From the NCBI GenBank assembly GCA_012839235.1, contig DUNS01000286.1, forward strand, positions 1-35,930: 35,930 nucleotides of DNA. Direction: 5' to 3'. The notes below the pieces were generated by a model. It worked only from the letters and a program-made list of their open reading frames with translations. It did not search any database and was not told the origin of the DNA. Positions within the stretch are counted from its first letter, which is position 1. Every line of letters starts with the position of its first letter. Of this stretch, positions 33,360-35,930 are shown in pieces. This DNA comes from Clostridiales bacterium. GTDB lineage: Bacteria > Bacillota > Clostridia > Lachnospirales > Lachnospiraceae. The position numbers and the translations under genes are program-made.

Positions 33360-33938
33360 ATGGATATTAAATTACTCCATATTAATAAACAGTTTGATAA
33401 CAAGCCCGTATTAAAGGATCTTAGTATTACCTTTCCTCAAGGGCGAATATCTTGCCTAATGGGTCCATCAGGTATAGGTAAAACCACGCTTATTAACCTG
33501 ATTATGGGGCTGGAAAAAGCTGATTCTGGTACGATAACAGGGCTAGAGGATAAGATAATCTCCCCTGTGTTTCAAGAGGATAGACTTATTGAGCATTGGG
33601 ATGCCATAAACAATATAAAGCTAGTTTGTTCTAAGGATGTAACTAATAAGATTATCGAGGATGAACTTAATAAAGTAGGGCTTTATGAAGATAGATACAA
33701 ACCAGTTTTAACCCTTAGTGGGGGGATGAGAAGGAGAGTGGCACTACTTAGAGCACTTCTTCATGATGGTAATCTCCTTATCTTGGATGAGCCATTTAAA
33801 GGACTGGATAAAGAACTAAAGAATAGGGTTATAGAGTATGTAAAGGAAAAAGCGAAAGGGAAAACGGTTATTCTTGTAACCCATGATCTTAAGGATGCAG
33901 AGCTTCTTGAAGCAATCCAAATAAGAATGCTTGAATAA
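33360..33938 (+). CDS. ABC transporter ATP-binding protein, short form
   Basis: 192 residues, short against the usual 240-260 for this group because the C-terminal extension is absent. All core motifs are present: Walker A GPSGIGKT (36-43 region), Q-loop in 'VFQEDRLI', signature LSGGM, Walker B 'LLILDEPFKGLD' and 'VTHDLKDAE'. The start ATG has no well-spaced ribosome site. A 7-codon frame (ATG 33347 to TAA 33370) overlaps it, again suggesting coupling with the permease end. It powers the importer. Confidence 0.9.
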   Translation: MDIKLLHINKQFDNKPVLKDLSITFPQGRISCLMGPSGIGKTTLINLIMGLEKADSGTITGLEDKIISPVFQEDRLIEHWDAINNIKLVCSKDVTNKIIEDELNKVGLYEDRYKPVLTLSGGMRRRVALLRALLHDGNLLILDEPFKGLDKELKNRVIEYVKEKAKGKTVILVTHDLKDAELLEAIQIRMLE

Positions 33939-33941
33939 TCC

Positions 33942-33971
33942 TTGTTGTTTTTTTAGACTTCATGATATAAT
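33942..33971 (+). promoter_or_regulatory. Extended -10 promoter candidate for the kinase/ParB-like gene
   Basis: TTGTTG (33942-33947), 18 bases, TGATATAAT ending at 33971. Confidence 0.5.
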
Positions 33972-34057
33972 GAAAACGAATTAAAGGTTAGGCAAGATGT
34001 ATTCTAAGAAATAAGAGTATAGATTCTTGCGGAAAAACAGAAAGAGGGACAATTGTT

Positions 34058-34855
34058 ATGCATATTACGATTACAGGAAATCTAGGTAGTGGTAAATCTA
34101 CTATATGCAAACTGTTAAGTGATAAATATCAGTTTGAAATATATTCAACAGGGAAGGTTCAAAGAGAATTGGCTCGAGAAATGTCTATGACTACACTTGA
34201 GCTTAATCAGTTAATGAGAAGTGACCACAAGTATGATCATATGATTGATGATGCAACAGCTAGGATCTCAAGAGAGAACCCAGATAAAAATATAATTTTT
34301 GATTCTCGATTGGCATGGAATTTTGTAGAGTCATCCTTTAAGGTGTTTGTTTCAGTTAGCACTGATGTGGCGGCTGAAAGAGTGATGAATGATAATAGAG
34401 GAGAAGAAGAAAGATATCAGTCTTATGAGGAAGCTAGAAGGATGTTGGTGGAAAGAGCAGCAACTGAAAGTGTTCGTTATAAAGAAATCTATAAAGTAAA
34501 CTATATGGATTTTTCAAACTATGATTTAGTAATTGATAGTACCTATTGTACACCTGATATAATTGCAGAAATCATTCTTGATGAGGCTAAGGAATATGAA
34601 AAAAACGGCAAGCAAGCCCAGAGCAAAATGTTGGTTTCACCCTATCGTCTATTAAAGGAAGATGATATAAGTAAGGATGATAGGCAATCTCTAGAAAACA
34701 TAGCCAAGGAATATGAAAAAGTCTCCAGGATTACTGATAAAATAATTAAAGTTAAAAAAAATGATGAAACATTTACAGTAGTGGAAGGAATTGAGTATGT
34801 AAAGGCTGCATATATAGCAGATGTGCCTTATGTATCGATAAAGGTTATTGATTAA
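34058..34855 (+). CDS. cytidylate kinase-like protein with a ParB-like C-terminal domain
   Basis: 265 residues. N-terminal kinase part (about 1-175): P-loop GNLGSGKST (7-15), 'IYSTGKVQRELA', 'DSRLAWNF' and 'VSTDVAAERVM', as in the (d)CMP kinase/AAA_33 group that phosphorylates CMP-like nucleotides. C-terminal part (about 191-265): 'VSPYRLLKEDD', then 'FTVVEGIEYVKAAYIADVPYVSIKVI', which follows the ParB/Srx pattern 'P...L..DD...v.DG.hR..Aa..ag...v.v.v'; the catalytic-looking D-G-H-R is E-G-I-E here. No stop or frame change separates the parts. Function is not known. A terminator follows. Confidence 0.72.
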   Translation: MHITITGNLGSGKSTICKLLSDKYQFEIYSTGKVQRELAREMSMTTLELNQLMRSDHKYDHMIDDATARISRENPDKNIIFDSRLAWNFVESSFKVFVSVSTDVAAERVMNDNRGEEERYQSYEEARRMLVERAATESVRYKEIYKVNYMDFSNYDLVIDSTYCTPDIIAEIILDEAKEYEKNGKQAQSKMLVSPYRLLKEDDISKDDRQSLENIAKEYEKVSRITDKIIKVKKNDETFTVVEGIEYVKAAYIADVPYVSIKVID

Positions 34856-34924
34856 TGTAAATAATTCTTTAATTGAAAAACATCCCCGAGGATATATAAA
34901 ATTCAAAAGCAAACAATAAAGACA

Positions 34925-34957
34925 AGAGGATTTATAGTAATATAAATTCTCTTTTTA
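34925..34957 (+). terminator. AT-rich terminator after the kinase/ParB-like gene
   Basis: AGAGGATTTATA (34925-34936) pairs with TATAAATTCTCT (34941-34952) over 12 base pairs with one G-T, followed by TTTTT. Confidence 0.75.
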
Positions 34958-35006
34958 TATCATATTGTTACCTAGAAACTAGTCTTTTTTAGGGGGTGAT
35001 TTATTA

Positions 35007-35930
35007 GTGAGTATTTGGGACGGGATTTCATATCGTAAAAAATTACTCCTTGTAACAATTATTACAACTGTAGCAGTGTATCTAGGGTTTCGTTATATTT
35101 TGCCCCTTATTTTTCCCTTTATAATTTCATACTTTTTAGCTTGGACTGTAAGGCCTGCAACAGAATTTCTATATCGAAGACTTAAAGTTCCAAGAATTCT
35201 TGGAGGATCAATATCCTTAATTATATTGATCTCTATATTGGGAGTAGGATTGTCACTGTTGATAAACAATTTGATAAAGCAGATAATTTCCTTTCTAAAA
35301 AATATGCCAATATACCTTAATGTTTTAGCAGACAAGCTAGACTCAATATGTGGAAGCTGTGATAAAATGTTGGGCTTATCCGATGGTACAGTTCGACTCC
35401 TTGTTGATGATAATCTGCTTCAAACGATTAATCGAGTGAAAAATAATATTATACCAGGGATAACTGAGCACACCATATCCCTAACCATAAAACTGATAGC
35501 AATGTTAAGTATAGCTTTAATAATTTTTATTTCAGCAGTTCTAATTGCTAAAGATCTTCCTTCCATGAAGGAAAGCTTGGAAAAAGCTAAGGTCTATCAA
35601 AAGATCCATAAAGTAACTGAAAAGCTTGCTGAGACTGGTATTGCATATCTAAGGGCTCAATTAATAATTATGGTTATGGTAGGATTAGTCTGTGTTTTAG
35701 GTCTTACTTTAATGAAATATGAATATGCACTATTAGTTGGGCTTATTATAGCAGTTCTGGATGCATTACCCATACTAGGTAGTGGAATGATATTAATCCC
35801 TTGGAGTATTATTATGCTTTTTAATGGCAATATTTATTCAGCAGCAATTTTAATTACTCTTTATCTAGTATGCCAAGTGATTAGGCAGCTGCTGGAAACA
35901 AAGTTGGTGGGTAAGAGTATGGGAACTAAA
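35007..35930 (+). CDS. ytvI: YtvI-type sporulation membrane protein (AI-2E transporter family), 3' end missing
   Basis: The frame from GTG at 35007 is open to the right edge (308 codons); related proteins are about 350 residues, so most of it is here. It is hydrophobic with membrane segments near 18-48, 69-89, 150-175, 215-240 and 245-300. 'ILPLIFPFIISYFLAWTVRPATEFL' and 'IAVLDALPILGSGMILIPWSI' (abridged) are marks of the AI-2E/PerM family, and the first matches the sporulation protein YtvI. AGGGGGTGAT ends 6 bases before the GTG, which supports this start. No promoter of sigma-E type was convincing. Confidence 0.82.
   Translation, partial: MSIWDGISYRKKLLLVTIITTVAVYLGFRYILPLIFPFIISYFLAWTVRPATEFLYRRLKVPRILGGSISLIILISILGVGLSLLINNLIKQIISFLKNMPIYLNVLADKLDSICGSCDKMLGLSDGTVRLLVDDNLLQTINRVKNNIIPGITEHTISLTIKLIAMLSIALIIFISAVLIAKDLPSMKESLEKAKVYQKIHKVTEKLAETGIAYLRAQLIIMVMVGLVCVLGLTLMKYEYALLVGLIIAVLDALPILGSGMILIPWSIIMLFNGNIYSAAILITLYLVCQVIRQLLETKLVGKSMGTK

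Noticed and set aside
1-35930. CRISPR arrays, prophage, intact insertion sequences, tRNA and rRNA
   Set aside because: None was found by eye on either strand. The only mobile-looking item is the 18126-18379 palindrome.

Overview
The window looks like chromosome from a low-GC, spore-forming clostridium, most likely a member of the Lachnospiraceae or a close relative. The basis is AT-rich DNA with strong Shine-Dalgarno sites, sporulation genes (spmA, spmB, a YtvI-type protein), a long clostridial/bacillar SRP RNA with an Alu domain, a SAM-I riboswitch on metK, and a lone DUF6128-like protein of a kind I associate with Lachnospiraceae. Genes are dense, mostly on the plus strand. I saw no tRNA, rRNA, CRISPR array, intact insertion sequence or prophage.

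Layout. 1-402 is the tail of a GH29 alpha-L-fucosidase. 563-3287 is a three-gene ABC importer (lipoprotein, permease, ATPase). 3589-9821 is a housekeeping cluster whose order resembles the B. subtilis yaaO-to-yabC region: PLP decarboxylase, a guanylate-kinase-like protein where tmk would be, YaaR, holB, ricT, TrmN6-like methyltransferase, rsmI; darA, yabA and yazA are missing. It continues through a TPR protein, an AbrB-type regulator on the minus strand, spmA-spmB, tatD and rsmA (to 14452). carB follows alone, without carA, behind a roughly 280-base leader with two promoter candidates. A 254-base near-palindrome lies between carB and the DUF6128-like gene.

A minus-strand pair (radical-SAM RNR activase, GNAT acetyltransferase) precedes tadA and the SRP RNA gene. 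The usual dnaX-recR neighbours are not there. Instead there is a 777-residue protein with an N-terminal cyclic-nucleotide-binding fold, then a helical-repeat protein. A small Ig-like protein (minus strand) is divergent from murA. metK has a SAM-I riboswitch with its own terminator and then another roughly 160-base stretch able to fold. The right end carries a histidine kinase/response regulator pair, a second ABC importer of the NMT1/NitT type, a cytidylate-kinase-like protein with a ParB-like tail, and the start of a YtvI-type gene that runs off the end.

How the genes fit together. Most are core functions: translation accuracy (rsmI, rsmA, tadA, TrmN6), replication (holB), RNA maturation and sporulation signalling (ricT), peptidoglycan precursor (murA), SAM supply (metK) and pyrimidine/arginine precursor (carB). 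No clear new defence or biosynthetic system was found. The most unusual items are the giant hairpin after carB, the folded region between the SAM-I terminator and metK, the kinase/ParB-like fusion, and the large CNBD protein beside ffs.
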